Source: Halomonas denitrificans
GTDB taxonomy: Bacteria; Pseudomonadota; Gammaproteobacteria; Xanthomonadales; Wenzhouxiangellaceae
NCBI GenBank assembly: GCA_019800895.1
Contig: JAHVKF010000002.1
Coordinates: 744,001 to 808,000 of the forward strand
Direction: 5' to 3'
DNA: 64,000 nt
Shown one piece after another: positions 37,526 to 46,948 of the stretch (positions are counted from its first letter, which is position 1; every line of letters begins with the position of its first letter). The notes beneath the pieces are model-generated. The model was not told the origin of the DNA. It was given only the letters and a program-made list of their open reading frames with translations, and searched no databases. A program made the position numbers and the translations under genes.

Positions 37526-38323
37526 GTGACGGGCGAGGGTCCGGACCAGCTGCGACTGGTCAGCTACAACATCCAGGCCGGCACCAGCACCGCCAACTAC
37601 CGCGAGTACGTCACCCGCAGCTGGCGGCAGGTCCTGCCGAACAACCAGCGGATCGACAACCTCGATGCGATCGCCGACCTGGTCGGGCCCTACGACATCG
37701 TCGGGCTGCAGGAGGTCGATTGCGGAAGCCTGCGCTCGGGCTTCGTCAACCAGGCCAAGTACATCGCCTCGCACGCCGGCTTCCCCTGGTGGACGCACCA
37801 GGCCAACCGCAAGGTCGGCGTGATCGCCCACGCCGGCAACGGTGTCCTCAGCCGCTACGCTCCGGACCAGGTCGACGAACACCGCCTGCCGGGGGCCATC
37901 CCCGGGCGCGGTGCCCTTGTACTCAAGTTCGGTGGCGGGCCCGATGCACTCTGGCTGGTCGTGCTCCATCTCGCCCTCGGCAGGCGCGCACGGCTGCAGC
38001 AGCTCCGCTACGTCGCCCACCTGGTCGACCGCCAGCCCAACGTGGTCGTGATGGGCGACCTGAACGCCGGGCCGGAAAGCCGGGAAATCCGGGAATTCTG
38101 CTCGAACGCGGGGCTGATCGAGCCGCGCCGCGACCTGCTGACCTTCCCCAGCTGGCGCCCCCAGCGCGCGATCGACCACATCCTGGTCTCGCCGGGGCTC
38201 GACGTGCTGGAACTCGACGTGCTGCCGAGCACGCTCTCCGACCACCGACCACTGGCCATGACGATCGGGCTGCCGGCCGGCGTCTCACTGCAGCGCCATG
38301 CGCAAGGCAACGACCAGCAGTAG
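37526..38323 (+). CDS. endonuclease/exonuclease/phosphatase family protein
   Basis: 265 residues of the EEP/DNase I fold. Motifs in order are LVSYNIQAG, IVGLQEVD (catalytic Glu), NGVLSRY, VVLHLALGRRARLQQL, MGDLNAGPES and LSDHRPLAM (catalytic Asp-His). No signal peptide is visible. A homologue lies next to dsbA and cytochrome c4 in pseudomonads. The substrate could be nucleic acid or a phosphoester. Start is GTG at 37526. The 3' end overlaps the convergent permease gene by 39 bp. Confidence 0.85.
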   Translation: MTGEGPDQLRLVSYNIQAGTSTANYREYVTRSWRQVLPNNQRIDNLDAIADLVGPYDIVGLQEVDCGSLRSGFVNQAKYIASHAGFPWWTHQANRKVGVIAHAGNGVLSRYAPDQVDEHRLPGAIPGRGALVLKFGGGPDALWLVVLHLALGRRARLQQLRYVAHLVDRQPNVVVMGDLNAGPESREIREFCSNAGLIEPRRDLLTFPSWRPQRAIDHILVSPGLDVLELDVLPSTLSDHRPLAMTIGLPAGVSLQRHAQGNDQQ

Positions 38324-39070
38324 CGCGCCGAACACCCGGCCCAGCCGCTCGGAGCCCAGCCGTTCGGCCAGTCGCGCGCCCAGGGGGGCGGAGGCCAGCC
38401 CGGCGAGGCCGACCAGCACCATTCCCGGAAGATACAGGTGGCCGAACAGGCCCGGCACCGCGCCCGGTTCCAGACCGCGCAGCGCGAAGCCCGTCGCGCC
38501 GGCCAGCGCGATGGGCCAGCCGCAGGCCGCGGCCACCGCGACCGCGCGAAGCGGGGAGTAGCCGTTGTGGACGAGGTACGGGACGTTGAAGCTGCCGCCG
38601 CCGATACCGATCAGCGCCGAGAGCGCTCCGATCAGCGGGCCGGCCGCCCACCAGCCGCGGGCTTTCGCCGGTCGGTGCGCTCGCGCGGGCCGCACGGCGA
38701 ACAGCATCCGCAAACCGATCACTGCCGCCAGCGCGCCGAACACGCGGGCCAGCACCGCGCCCCCGAGCGCCGGCGCGATCCAGCCGCCGAACAGCCCGCC
38801 CAGGGCCAGCGCGGGGCCCAGCCGAAGTGCAGCGGCCCAGTCCATGCGCCCGCCACGCGCATGGGCCAGCGCGCTGCTCGCCGAAGTCAGGAGCATGGAG
38901 CCGAGGGCAGTCGCCACGGCGGCGGGTACCGCGGCATCGACCGACAGCCCGCGCGCGACCAACAACGCCGTCACCGCAGGTACGATCACCAACCCGCCGC
39001 CGATACCCAGCAGGCCGGCGAGCAGCCCGGCCGCGGCGCCGGTGGACAGCAACGCAATCCATTCGATCAT
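38285..39070 (-). CDS. TauE/SafE family sulfite exporter-like permease
   Basis: 261-residue membrane protein with about eight helices arranged as two repeats, each containing the family glycine motif: GLLGIGGGLVIVPAV (about 20-34) and ALIGIGGGSFNVPYL (about 143-157). The family exports sulfite, organosulfonates or related anions; the substrate here is unknown. ATG at 39070 is preferred over an upstream ATG at 39112 because the protein then begins directly with the first helix. Divergent from slt. Confidence 0.87.
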   Translation of the reverse strand: MIEWIALLSTGAAAGLLAGLLGIGGGLVIVPAVTALLVARGLSVDAAVPAAVATALGSMLLTSASSALAHARGGRMDWAAALRLGPALALGGLFGGWIAPALGGAVLARVFGALAAVIGLRMLFAVRPARAHRPAKARGWWAAGPLIGALSALIGIGGGSFNVPYLVHNGYSPLRAVAVAAACGWPIALAGATGFALRGLEPGAVPGLFGHLYLPGMVLVGLAGLASAPLGARLAERLGSERLGRVFGALLLVVALRMALQ

Positions 39071-39115
39071 CGGCACGTCTCGAATCCATCTCCGTCGTTC
39101 TGAGCGAAACACATC

Positions 39116-41164
39116 ATGACGTCCAGGCTCTCATCGTTCCTCTCCGTGGCCCCTCGCGCCCTCGCCTTCGCGGCCGCGCTGGCCGCGGTTCTCGCCGCGC
39201 AGGCCCTTGCCTTGCCGCCGGCGCTGGCCCAGCCGGTGGCCGCCGCGGGACCCGCGACCCCGGCCGAGCAGCGCGAGATCTTCCGCGAAGCCTGGGCCCG
39301 CGCCGGTCGCGGCGACCACGAGTTCCTGGCCCGGGCGATCGCCCGCCTGCCCGATTATCCGCTGACGCCCTACCTCGAGTTCGAACTGCGGCGCCAGCGC
39401 CTCGCGGACTACGACCCGGCGTCGATGAGTCGCTTTCTCGCCCGCCACCGCGACTGGTCCTTTCACGATCGCCTGGTCCGAGCCTGGCAGCGCCACCTGG
39501 CGCGTTCCGGCCAGTTCGACGCGCTGCGCCGGTACGTGCCGGAGAGCGAGGATGCGGAGGTCCGCTGCCTCGAGCTGCGCGACCGGCTGCGCGCCGGCGA
39601 AGACAGCGAGTCGCTCGAGGACCGGGCCGGCGCGCTCTGGCTGAGTCCCGTTTCCCGACCGGCCGCCTGCGATCCGCTGTTCGCGTGGTGGCGGCGGCAG
39701 GGCCACCCGGACACGGAGATCGCGTGGCAGCGCTTCGGTCTCGCCGTCGAGGCCGGCGAGCTGGCGCTGGCCGGCTATCTGCGGCGATACCTCGCGCCGC
39801 TCGATCGGCCGCTGGCCGAGGGCTGGTTGAAGATGGCGCGCCGTCCCGCGTCGGGCCTCGCCGACGCCCGGGGCTGGCCGGACCAGCCGAGGCCGCGCCA
39901 GCTCGTGGCCTGGGGGCTGCATCGCCTGGCCGGCCAGGACTGGGCCAGTGCCTCGACGTGGCTGGGCCGGTTCCAGGCCCGGATGCAGTTCGAAGACGAC
40001 GAGATCGCGCCGGTCCGGCGCCGGATCGCCCTGTTCCAGGCCGTCGACCTGGATCCGGGTGCGGTCGCGACGATCGATGCGCTGCCCGACGACTGGATCG
40101 ACGACCAGTTGCTGCAATGGCGGCTGCGCGTCGCCCTGGTGCACGGCGACTGGGCCGCGGTGCTCGACAGCGTGCAGCGCATGTCGGCCGAAGCGCAGCT
40201 GGAGGGACGCTGGCGCTACTGGCGCGGCCGGGCGCTGGCCGCGCTGGGGCGGCCCGAGGCCGGGCTGGTGCTCGGTACGCTGGCTGCCGAGGCCGATTAC
40301 TACGGGTTCCTAGCCGCGCTGCGGACCGACCAACCGCTGACCCTGTGCAGCCGCGAGCTTCCGGCCGACGGCGATCTCCAGCGGCGCCTGCTGCGCGATG
40401 CCGAGTTCGCCCGTGCGCTCGAGCTGTATCGGGTCGGCTTGAACCATGACGCGCGCTGGACCTGGAACCGGGTCAGCGACCGACTGCGCGCCGCCGAGCT
40501 CGAACAGGCCGCGCTGCTGGCGTCGGCGGAGGGCTGGCACGATCGCGCCATCACGGCGCTGGCCCGCGCCGGGGCGAGCACGGCCTATCCCTGGCGGTTT
40601 CCGATCGTCGAGCGCGAACGGATCGAGCGGACCGCCGCCCGCCACGGGGTCGACCCGGCGCTGGTTCTCGGATTGATGCGCGCCGAGTCGGCGATGCAGG
40701 CCGACGCGCGCTCCTCGGCCGACGCCCGCGGTCTGCTGCAGCTGGTCGACGGCACCGCTCGCGGTGTGGCGGCGCGCTTCGGTCTTCCGTACCGCGGGCC
40801 GTCGGATCTCTACGACCCGGCGCGCAATCTCGCCCTCGGCATCGCCCACCTCGGCGAACTGCAGCAGCGGTTTGCCGGCGAATTCACCCGGGTCGCTGCC
40901 GCCTACAACGCCGGGCCGGGGGCGGCCGAGCGCTGGCAGCAGGAGCGTCGAGGCCTGCCCGCCGACATCTGGATCGAGACCCTGCCGTACTTCGAGACCC
41001 GTGACTACGTGCCGCGGGTCCTCGCCTTCGCCACCGTCTACGAATGGCAGCTGCAGCGATCGCCCTCGCTGCTGGCCCGTCACGTGATCGGCCGGGGCGA
41101 TGCCGGCGCGTTCGCCTGCCCGCAGCCGAACGCCGCCCCGTCCGGGCCGATTTCGGCACAATAG
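39116..41164 (+). CDS. slt: soluble lytic murein transglycosylase (Slt70-like)
   Basis: 682 residues. Signal peptide, then the long all-helical U-domain (about 45-480) and a C-terminal GH23 domain from about 490. The catalytic Glu is in LMRAESAMQADARS (about 521-534), followed by RGLLQLVDGTA and AYNAGPGAAERW. Cleaves MurNAc-GlcNAc bonds with 1,6-anhydro product, which anmK (at 501) would help to recycle. ATG at 39116. Confidence 0.93.
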   Translation: MTSRLSSFLSVAPRALAFAAALAAVLAAQALALPPALAQPVAAAGPATPAEQREIFREAWARAGRGDHEFLARAIARLPDYPLTPYLEFELRRQRLADYDPASMSRFLARHRDWSFHDRLVRAWQRHLARSGQFDALRRYVPESEDAEVRCLELRDRLRAGEDSESLEDRAGALWLSPVSRPAACDPLFAWWRRQGHPDTEIAWQRFGLAVEAGELALAGYLRRYLAPLDRPLAEGWLKMARRPASGLADARGWPDQPRPRQLVAWGLHRLAGQDWASASTWLGRFQARMQFEDDEIAPVRRRIALFQAVDLDPGAVATIDALPDDWIDDQLLQWRLRVALVHGDWAAVLDSVQRMSAEAQLEGRWRYWRGRALAALGRPEAGLVLGTLAAEADYYGFLAALRTDQPLTLCSRELPADGDLQRRLLRDAEFARALELYRVGLNHDARWTWNRVSDRLRAAELEQAALLASAEGWHDRAITALARAGASTAYPWRFPIVERERIERTAARHGVDPALVLGLMRAESAMQADARSSADARGLLQLVDGTARGVAARFGLPYRGPSDLYDPARNLALGIAHLGELQQRFAGEFTRVAAAYNAGPGAAERWQQERRGLPADIWIETLPYFETRDYVPRVLAFATVYEWQLQRSPSLLARHVIGRGDAGAFACPQPNAAPSGPISAQ

Positions 41165-41252
41165 GCGAACGGCGGTTGCGGCGCACGGCCTGGACCGGTC
41201 GCCCGGCCGAAGAGATCCTCGATCGCGCCACCGATTCGACCCGGAGAACACG

Positions 41253-42197
41253 ATGACCAAGAAGATCCTGATGCTCGGCGGCTCCGGCTTCGTCGGCAGC
41301 CACCTGACGCGTCGCCTGGCGGCCGACGGACACCGGATCACCGTGATCACGCGCTACGCGCCCGGTGCCCGACACCTGAAGGTGGTCCCCGGCACCCGGA
41401 TCGAGACGCTCGATCCCTACGACGTCGATGCCCTGACCGGGACCCTGGCCGGCCACGATGCGCTAGTCAACCTGGTCGGCATCCTCAACGAGCGGGGCTT
41501 CGGCGGCGACGGGTTCCGCCGCGCCCACGTCACCCTGGTCGAAGGCGCGATCGAAGCCTGCCGGCGAGCCGGCGTCGGTCGACTGATCCACATGAGCGCG
41601 CTGAACGCCGGTGCCGGCGACAGCCACTACCTGAGGACCCGGGGCGAGGGCGAAGCCCGGGTACGCGAGTCCGGACTGGACTGGACCCTGTTCCGGCCGT
41701 CGACCATCTTCGGACCCGACGACTCCTTCCTGAATCGCTTCGCCGGGCTGCTGGCGATCTCCCCGGTCCTGCCGCTGGCGCGGCCCGGGGCGCGCTTCGC
41801 ACCGGTCTACGTCGACGACGTGGTCGAGGCCTTCGCGCGCGCGCTGGAACGTGACGATGCGACCGGCCAGACCTACGAACTCTGCGGGGCCGAGACCTGG
41901 ACGCTGGCCGAGCTGGTGCGATGGGTCGCCCGGCAGCGGGGCATGCGCCGCTGGGTCGTCGGGCTGCCCGACGCGTTGGGCTGGCTGCAGGGGCGGATCT
42001 TCGATTTCGTCCCCGGGCGCCCGTTCTCGTCGGACAACTTCAAGTCGCTTCGCGTGGATTCGGTGTGTAGCGATCCGGGCTTCGAACGGCTCGGCATGGC
42101 GCCCTGGGGCCTGTCGGAAAAAGCGGTCGACTGGTTGGCCGATGGCGGCCGACAGTCGCGCTACCGGCGCTTCCGCCAGCACGCACGGCGCGGCTGA
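41253..42197 (+). CDS. atypical SDR, NDUFA9-like NAD(P)-binding protein
   Basis: 314 residues with a Rossmann fold, GGSGFVGSHLTRRL (about 9-22). The NLVGILNERG and LIHMSALNAG blocks and the absence of a YxxxK catalytic motif place it in the atypical SDR group often annotated as complex I NDUFA9-family. It probably binds NADPH in a structural or sensing role. ATG at 41253 has GGAGA upstream. It lies 2 bp from cca and downstream of slt. Confidence 0.85.
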   Translation: MTKKILMLGGSGFVGSHLTRRLAADGHRITVITRYAPGARHLKVVPGTRIETLDPYDVDALTGTLAGHDALVNLVGILNERGFGGDGFRRAHVTLVEGAIEACRRAGVGRLIHMSALNAGAGDSHYLRTRGEGEARVRESGLDWTLFRPSTIFGPDDSFLNRFAGLLAISPVLPLARPGARFAPVYVDDVVEAFARALERDDATGQTYELCGAETWTLAELVRWVARQRGMRRWVVGLPDALGWLQGRIFDFVPGRPFSSDNFKSLRVDSVCSDPGFERLGMAPWGLSEKAVDWLADGGRQSRYRRFRQHARRG

Positions 42198-42199
42198 CC

Positions 42200-43492
42200 G
42201 TGCGCCCGGACTGGGCCGCTGACCCGCTGCTCGACGGCCTCGAGGTGTACCGGGTCGGCGGCGCGGTGCGCGACGCGTTGCTCGGCCGCCCGGTCGCCGA
42301 CAGCGACTTCGTGGTGGTCGGTGCGACGCCGGAGGCATTGGCCGAACGAGGGTTCCGGCCGGTCGGCCAGGATTTTCCCGTGTTCCTGCACCCCGACAGC
42401 GGCGAGGAGTTCGCGCTGGCCCGGACCGAACGCAAGTCCGGGCGCGGCTACGCCGGCTTCACGTTCCACGCGGGCCCCGGGGTCGGGCTGGAAGAGGACC
42501 TTCGCCGCCGCGATCTGACCGTCAACGCGATTGCCGAAGCCCGCGACGGGTCGCTGGTCGATCCGTTCGGCGGTCGAGCCGATCTCGATCGCCGCGTCCT
42601 CCGCCACGTTTCTCCCGCCTTCGCGGAGGACCCGGTGCGCTTGCTGCGCCTGGCCCGCTTCGCGACCCGCTTCGCCGAATTCGCCATTGCCGAAGAAACG
42701 CTGGCGCTGGCCCGGAAGCTGGTCGACGACGGCGAGATCGACCACCTGGTACCGGAGCGCGTGTGGCAGGAGATGGCGCGGGCCTTGATGCACCGGCGGC
42801 CGTCGCGCTTCTTCCGGGTGCTTCGGGAGGCCGGTGCGCTGGCCCGGCTGCTGCCGGAACTCGACGCGCTGTTCGGCGTGCCGCAGGTTGCCCGGTGGCA
42901 CCCGGAGATCGATACGGGCGAACACGTGATGCGGGTCCTCGACGTTGCCGCCGCCGACGATCGGGCGCTGCCGGTCCGCTTCGCCGCGCTGGTCCACGAC
43001 CTCGGCAAGGGGCTCACGCCGGCCGCGGACCTGCCCGCCCACCGCGGCCACGAGCGCGCCGGGCTGGACCCGGTGCGCGCGGTCTGCGACCGGCTGAAGG
43101 TGCCCAATGCGTGCCGCGAGCTCGGGCTGCTCGTCTGCGAGCACCACCTCGATGCCCATCGCGCATTCGACCTGCGTCCAGCGACGCTGGTCCGGCTGCT
43201 GCGCAAACTCGATGCGTGGCGCCGGCCGGAGCGCTTCGAGCACTTCCTGCAGGCCTGCCAGGCCGATCGCCAGGGCCGCAAGGGTCGGGTCGGCTCGCCC
43301 GTGCCCACCGTCGATTATCTCCGTCGCCAGGCCGCGGCGACGGCGTCGATCGACGTCGAGCCGCTGACCGCGAAGGGGTTGTCCGGCGCCGCGCTGGGTA
43401 AAGCGATCGAGGCCGAGCGGATCGCCAGGGTGCGCCGGCTGCGGGACGCCCGGCCCGCGATCGGCAAGGACGCGCCGGGCCGCTTGCGGTGA
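42200..43492 (+). CDS. cca: multifunctional CCA tRNA nucleotidyltransferase with HD domain
   Basis: 430 residues, class II CCA-adding enzyme. Motif YRVGGAVRDALLGR (about 14-27), catalytic SDFVVVG, RRDLTVNAIA and the nucleotide-selecting region LRLARFATRF. A C-terminal HD phosphohydrolase domain follows (HPEIDTGEHVMRVLD, LVHDLGKGLTP, CEHHLDAH). The HD domain gives the gammaproteobacterial enzyme its 2',3'-phosphodiesterase/phosphatase activities. Start is GTG at 42200. Confidence 0.94.
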   Translation: MRPDWAADPLLDGLEVYRVGGAVRDALLGRPVADSDFVVVGATPEALAERGFRPVGQDFPVFLHPDSGEEFALARTERKSGRGYAGFTFHAGPGVGLEEDLRRRDLTVNAIAEARDGSLVDPFGGRADLDRRVLRHVSPAFAEDPVRLLRLARFATRFAEFAIAEETLALARKLVDDGEIDHLVPERVWQEMARALMHRRPSRFFRVLREAGALARLLPELDALFGVPQVARWHPEIDTGEHVMRVLDVAAADDRALPVRFAALVHDLGKGLTPAADLPAHRGHERAGLDPVRAVCDRLKVPNACRELGLLVCEHHLDAHRAFDLRPATLVRLLRKLDAWRRPERFEHFLQACQADRQGRKGRVGSPVPTVDYLRRQAAATASIDVEPLTAKGLSGAALGKAIEAERIARVRRLRDARPAIGKDAPGRLR

Positions 43493-43539
43493 AGCGGCGG
43501 CCTGGGGTGGCGACGGTGCCGCGCCCCCGGAACGCGGCC

Positions 43540-45570
43540 CTAGACCACCGCCAGCCTGCGCATGCGGAAATGGCACAGATCCGCCGCCCTCGGCTTCTGC
43601 AGCAGGTGCCCCTGGACGTAGTCGCAGCCGCTCTCGGCGAGGAACGCCATCTGCTCCGGGCGCTCGACGCCCTCGGCCACCACTTCCATCTCCAGACTGT
43701 GGGTCAGGCCTACCATCGCGCGCACGAGTTCGCGCTGGCGCGGGTCGGTCTCCAGGCCGTTGAGGAACTGGCGATCGAGCTTGATCTGGTCGACGTGCAG
43801 TTCGCGCAGGTGGGCCAGGCTGCTGTAGCCGGTGCCGAAGTCGTCCAGCGCGATCCGGATGCCGCGCTCCTGCAGCGCGCGGATGTTGTCGTTCCCGCTC
43901 TGCAGATCGCGGATCGCCGTGTCCTCGGTGATTTCGAGCTGAATGCGGTCCGGCGCGACCGCGAACTGGTCGCAGACCTCGAGCACCTGCTCGACCAGGT
44001 CCGCCTGCTGGAACTTCTGCGCGCTGATGTTGATCGACATGCGCAGCCTGCGGCGCGCGCGATCGAGGTGCCAGTTGCGCAACTGGCCGATCGCCAGCTG
44101 CAGGGCCCGCTGCTCCAGCTCGGCCAGCACACCGATCTCGGCGGCCTGGTCGAGGAACGCGGCCGGCGACAGCAGGCCTCGCTGCGGATGGCGCCACCGC
44201 AGCAGCGCCTCGAACCCGACCACTTCGTAATCGCTCAGGGCGATGATCGGCTGGTAGTGCATCTCGAACCGGTCCTCGTCCAGGCCGCGGCGCAGTTCGG
44301 CTTCAAGCTTGAGGGAGGTCTCGTCGTCCTCCGCTTCGCGCTGGCTCAGGTCACGGAACAGGGTGGCGTTCCGTCCCAGCCGGCTGGATCGCATCAGCGC
44401 CTGCTGTGCCTGGCGGACCAGGGTCCCCGGCGATGCGCCGTCGTCGGGAAACAGGCTGATGCCCGCACACAGGCTGACGAAGACCTCCTGGTCTCCGATA
44501 TGCAGCGGGCGACTGTTGGCGGCGAGCAGCTGTTCGGTCCATTCCAGCACCTGGATCGGATCGTCCAGCGTGGGCCGGACGACCAGGAAATCGCGCTCGC
44601 TGAGTCGCCCCAGCACGCATCGTCGGTTCAGCGAGCGGTGAATCCTGTCGGCGGTCTCCATCATCATCGCTTCGGCCTGGTCCCAGCCCAGCACCTGGTG
44701 GACCAGCGAGAACCGGTTGACCCCGATCGACAGCACGGCGAGCCGGTCCGGCCCGGACTGGCCCATCATCTCGCCCAGCTGTTCGGTCACCATCGCGCGA
44801 TTCGGCAAACCCGTGCCCGGATCGTGCTGGCGGATGTGCGTCAGTTCGCTGTGGATCCGATGGGTGCGCAGGCGCTGCAACTCGAGCAGCCAGACGATGA
44901 TCCCGAGCGCCATCAGGGACTGGAACAGGAAATCGAGCAGGTTGACGTAACCGAGGTAGAACGGCGCGGAGCCTCCCGCGCGCGTCCACTGGTTGATCCC
45001 GGCGACGTGCAGCCCCTGCAGGCCATACAACAGGAACGCGATCGCACCGAGTCGGGCGCCGATCTGTCCGCGTCCTCGCTGGGCGCGCCAGAGCAGGACG
45101 CCGGCGCAGACGAACGCGGTGCCGGTCAGCGCGTAGCGCAGATCGACGCGCAAGGCGTTGCGCAGCGCGCCGGCGTCGGGATCGAAGGGCAAGACCAGCG
45201 ACGTTGCCACGCCGAACAGGGCGGCGGCCACGGCGACCCCGATCCAGCGCCGACCGACCAGGGAGCGGCCTCGAGAGGCTTCCCAGGCACCCATCAGCAG
45301 CCAGGCGACGTGCGGATAGGCTGCCGCCAGGGACAGCGACGCCAGCACCAGCCGCAGGATCGCCCAGTCGGGCACGGCCCACCAGATTGCCAGCGACGCC
45401 GTCGATGTGGCCAGGTAGACGGCCAGCGCCGTGGCGCTCAGGGCCCAGTGGAAGAGAAACGTCTGCTGGAACGAACGGACGAACACCCAGAGCAGGCCGG
45501 CAAGGACGAGGCTGGCGACGCACTGCACCAGCTGGATGGCAATCACCAGCTCTGCCGGATGCATGTTCAC
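43540..45570 (-). CDS. membrane EAL-domain protein with degenerate GGDEF (predicted c-di-GMP phosphodiesterase)
   Basis: 676 residues. About six or seven N-terminal membrane helices (1-225) form a sensor region of no recognised family. The GGDEF domain (about 245-405) has lost its signature, reading LSERDFLVV, so cyclase activity is unlikely. The EAL domain (about 425-670) keeps FEALLRW, NISAQKF, EITEDTA, DDFGTGYSSL, IKLDRQF and EVVAEGVE, the residues needed for c-di-GMP hydrolysis. The GTG at 45570 has AGGAGG 8 bases upstream; the ATG two codons later is poorly spaced. It may tune pilus or biofilm behaviour. Confidence 0.9.
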   Translation of the reverse strand: MNMHPAELVIAIQLVQCVASLVLAGLLWVFVRSFQQTFLFHWALSATALAVYLATSTASLAIWWAVPDWAILRLVLASLSLAAAYPHVAWLLMGAWEASRGRSLVGRRWIGVAVAAALFGVATSLVLPFDPDAGALRNALRVDLRYALTGTAFVCAGVLLWRAQRGRGQIGARLGAIAFLLYGLQGLHVAGINQWTRAGGSAPFYLGYVNLLDFLFQSLMALGIIVWLLELQRLRTHRIHSELTHIRQHDPGTGLPNRAMVTEQLGEMMGQSGPDRLAVLSIGVNRFSLVHQVLGWDQAEAMMMETADRIHRSLNRRCVLGRLSERDFLVVRPTLDDPIQVLEWTEQLLAANSRPLHIGDQEVFVSLCAGISLFPDDGASPGTLVRQAQQALMRSSRLGRNATLFRDLSQREAEDDETSLKLEAELRRGLDEDRFEMHYQPIIALSDYEVVGFEALLRWRHPQRGLLSPAAFLDQAAEIGVLAELEQRALQLAIGQLRNWHLDRARRRLRMSINISAQKFQQADLVEQVLEVCDQFAVAPDRIQLEITEDTAIRDLQSGNDNIRALQERGIRIALDDFGTGYSSLAHLRELHVDQIKLDRQFLNGLETDPRQRELVRAMVGLTHSLEMEVVAEGVERPEQMAFLAESGCDYVQGHLLQKPRAADLCHFRMRRLAVV

Positions 45571-45658
45571 ATCGAGACCCTCCTGCGAGGCCGTCGGGCA
45601 AATATACTCCCTCGGCCCGGCCGAAACCATCGAGGGCCCGTCGCCGCGGGCGCTCCGG

Positions 45659-46948
45659 CTAGAGTCGTCCCCGGTGGTCGGCAAGCTCGAACGCGGCCAG
45701 CGGCGCCGCCGCGTCGCGCGTTGCGGCGATCAGCTTGAACTTCTCGCCCATCTCGCCCGGCAGGGCCAGCCGCTTGAATTCGCCCGCCAGCCTCAGCCGT
45801 TCACGCTCGTCTTCGACGGCGCCGAGCCGGTCGAGGAGGCCGCTGCCGAGCAGGAATCCGGCCTGGGTCGTGAAGCCCGCCAGCTCCAGACCCGAGTCGA
45901 TCAGTCCGTCGGCCACCGCGGTGAAATCCACGAACGCCGACAGATCGGTCAGGCCGGGCCAGACCAGGGGGTCGAAGTGGGCGCGGTGGCGATACTGGCA
46001 GACCAGCGTGCCGTCGGACCGGTCGGGGTGGTAGTACTCGCGTCGTGGATAGCCGTAGTCGGCCAGCACCACGGCCCCGCGTCGCAGCGGCGCGGTCACG
46101 GTGCGCAGCCAGTCCGGCAGGTCGACGCAGACCTCGGTGCGGTAGCCCTCGCCGAGCGGCGCGTCGAGGTCGGCTTCGAGCCGCGCGATCGCCTCGGCCA
46201 GGCGTGCGGCCGCTTGCCGGTCCGCTTGCCGGTCCGCTCGCCGGTCCGATTCGCGATCCGCTGTCGGATCGATGGCCCGGCCGGCCCAGCGTGGGCCCCT
46301 GGCGTCGATCTCCAGCACTTCGCGCAGCGGGCCCGACGGCTCGACCCGGATCCGCTCCACCGGCAGCGCGTCGATGACCTCGTTGCCGATGATCGCCCCG
46401 TCGAACGCAGCATCGGGCGGTCGGTCGATCCATTCCACCCGCCGGGCCAGCGATTCGGGCAGCGCGGCCAGCGTTTCGCGCTGGACCTCGCGCAGGGCGG
46501 CGCTCGGTTCCAGCAGCAGCATCCGGCGCGGTGGCCGCTCCATCGTTTCGAGCAGCGTTCGCGCCAGCGCGCCGGAACCGGGGCCGAGCTCGAGAAGGGT
46601 CCAGTCCTCGCGCTCGTCGAGATCCAGCGAGGCGGACAGGCCGTCCAGCCAACCGGCGAGCGCGGTGCCGAACAGCGCGCCCTGTTCCGGGGCGGTGGTG
46701 AAATCGCCGGCCTGTCCGAACTTGTGCAGACCATTGACGTAGTAGCCGTGACCGGGTTCGTAGAGCGCCATCTCCATGTACCGGCGGAACGGCATCGGCC
46801 CGTCGCGTTCGATCTCGTTGACGATCCTGGTCCACAATGCGGCGCTGAGTTCCGCGAGTTCGGACGGCGGCTCGGGCAGATCGAGCGTCCCCGGGCGGCC
46901 GGGCCGCGGCGTCGATGGCGGAAACGAGTTCGAGGAGAAACGGGACAA
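45659..46948 (-). CDS. MidA/NDUFAF7-like SAM-dependent methyltransferase (COG1565)
   Basis: About 429 residues. Diagnostic blocks are MPFRRYMEMALYEPGHGYYVNG, GDFTTAPEQGALFG, LLELGPGSGALARTLL (motif I), IIGNEVIDALPVER and LADYGYPRREYYHPDR. Mitochondrial NDUFAF7 methylates an arginine of a complex I subunit; the bacterial role is unproven. The only in-frame start upstream of the conserved part is a TTG at 46948, so the start is uncertain. A 12-bp tandem repeat makes a DR-rich insert. Back to back with the pteridine reductase gene. Confidence 0.83.
   Translation of the reverse strand: MSRFSSNSFPPSTPRPGRPGTLDLPEPPSELAELSAALWTRIVNEIERDGPMPFRRYMEMALYEPGHGYYVNGLHKFGQAGDFTTAPEQGALFGTALAGWLDGLSASLDLDEREDWTLLELGPGSGALARTLLETMERPPRRMLLLEPSAALREVQRETLAALPESLARRVEWIDRPPDAAFDGAIIGNEVIDALPVERIRVEPSGPLREVLEIDARGPRWAGRAIDPTADRESDRRADRQADRQAAARLAEAIARLEADLDAPLGEGYRTEVCVDLPDWLRTVTAPLRRGAVVLADYGYPRREYYHPDRSDGTLVCQYRHRAHFDPLVWPGLTDLSAFVDFTAVADGLIDSGLELAGFTTQAGFLLGSGLLDRLGAVEDERERLRLAGEFKRLALPGEMGEKFKLIAATRDAAAPLAAFELADHRGRL
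46211..46270 (-). repeat. five tandem 12-bp units inside the MidA-like gene
   Basis: Three near-identical units (CGCTTGCCGGTC type) at 46211-46246 and two diverged ones to 46270. Read on the minus strand they encode the repeating tetrapeptide pattern DRxx (DRES, DRRA, DRQA, DRQA). The period is a multiple of three, so unit gain or loss would keep the frame. Confidence 0.8.
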
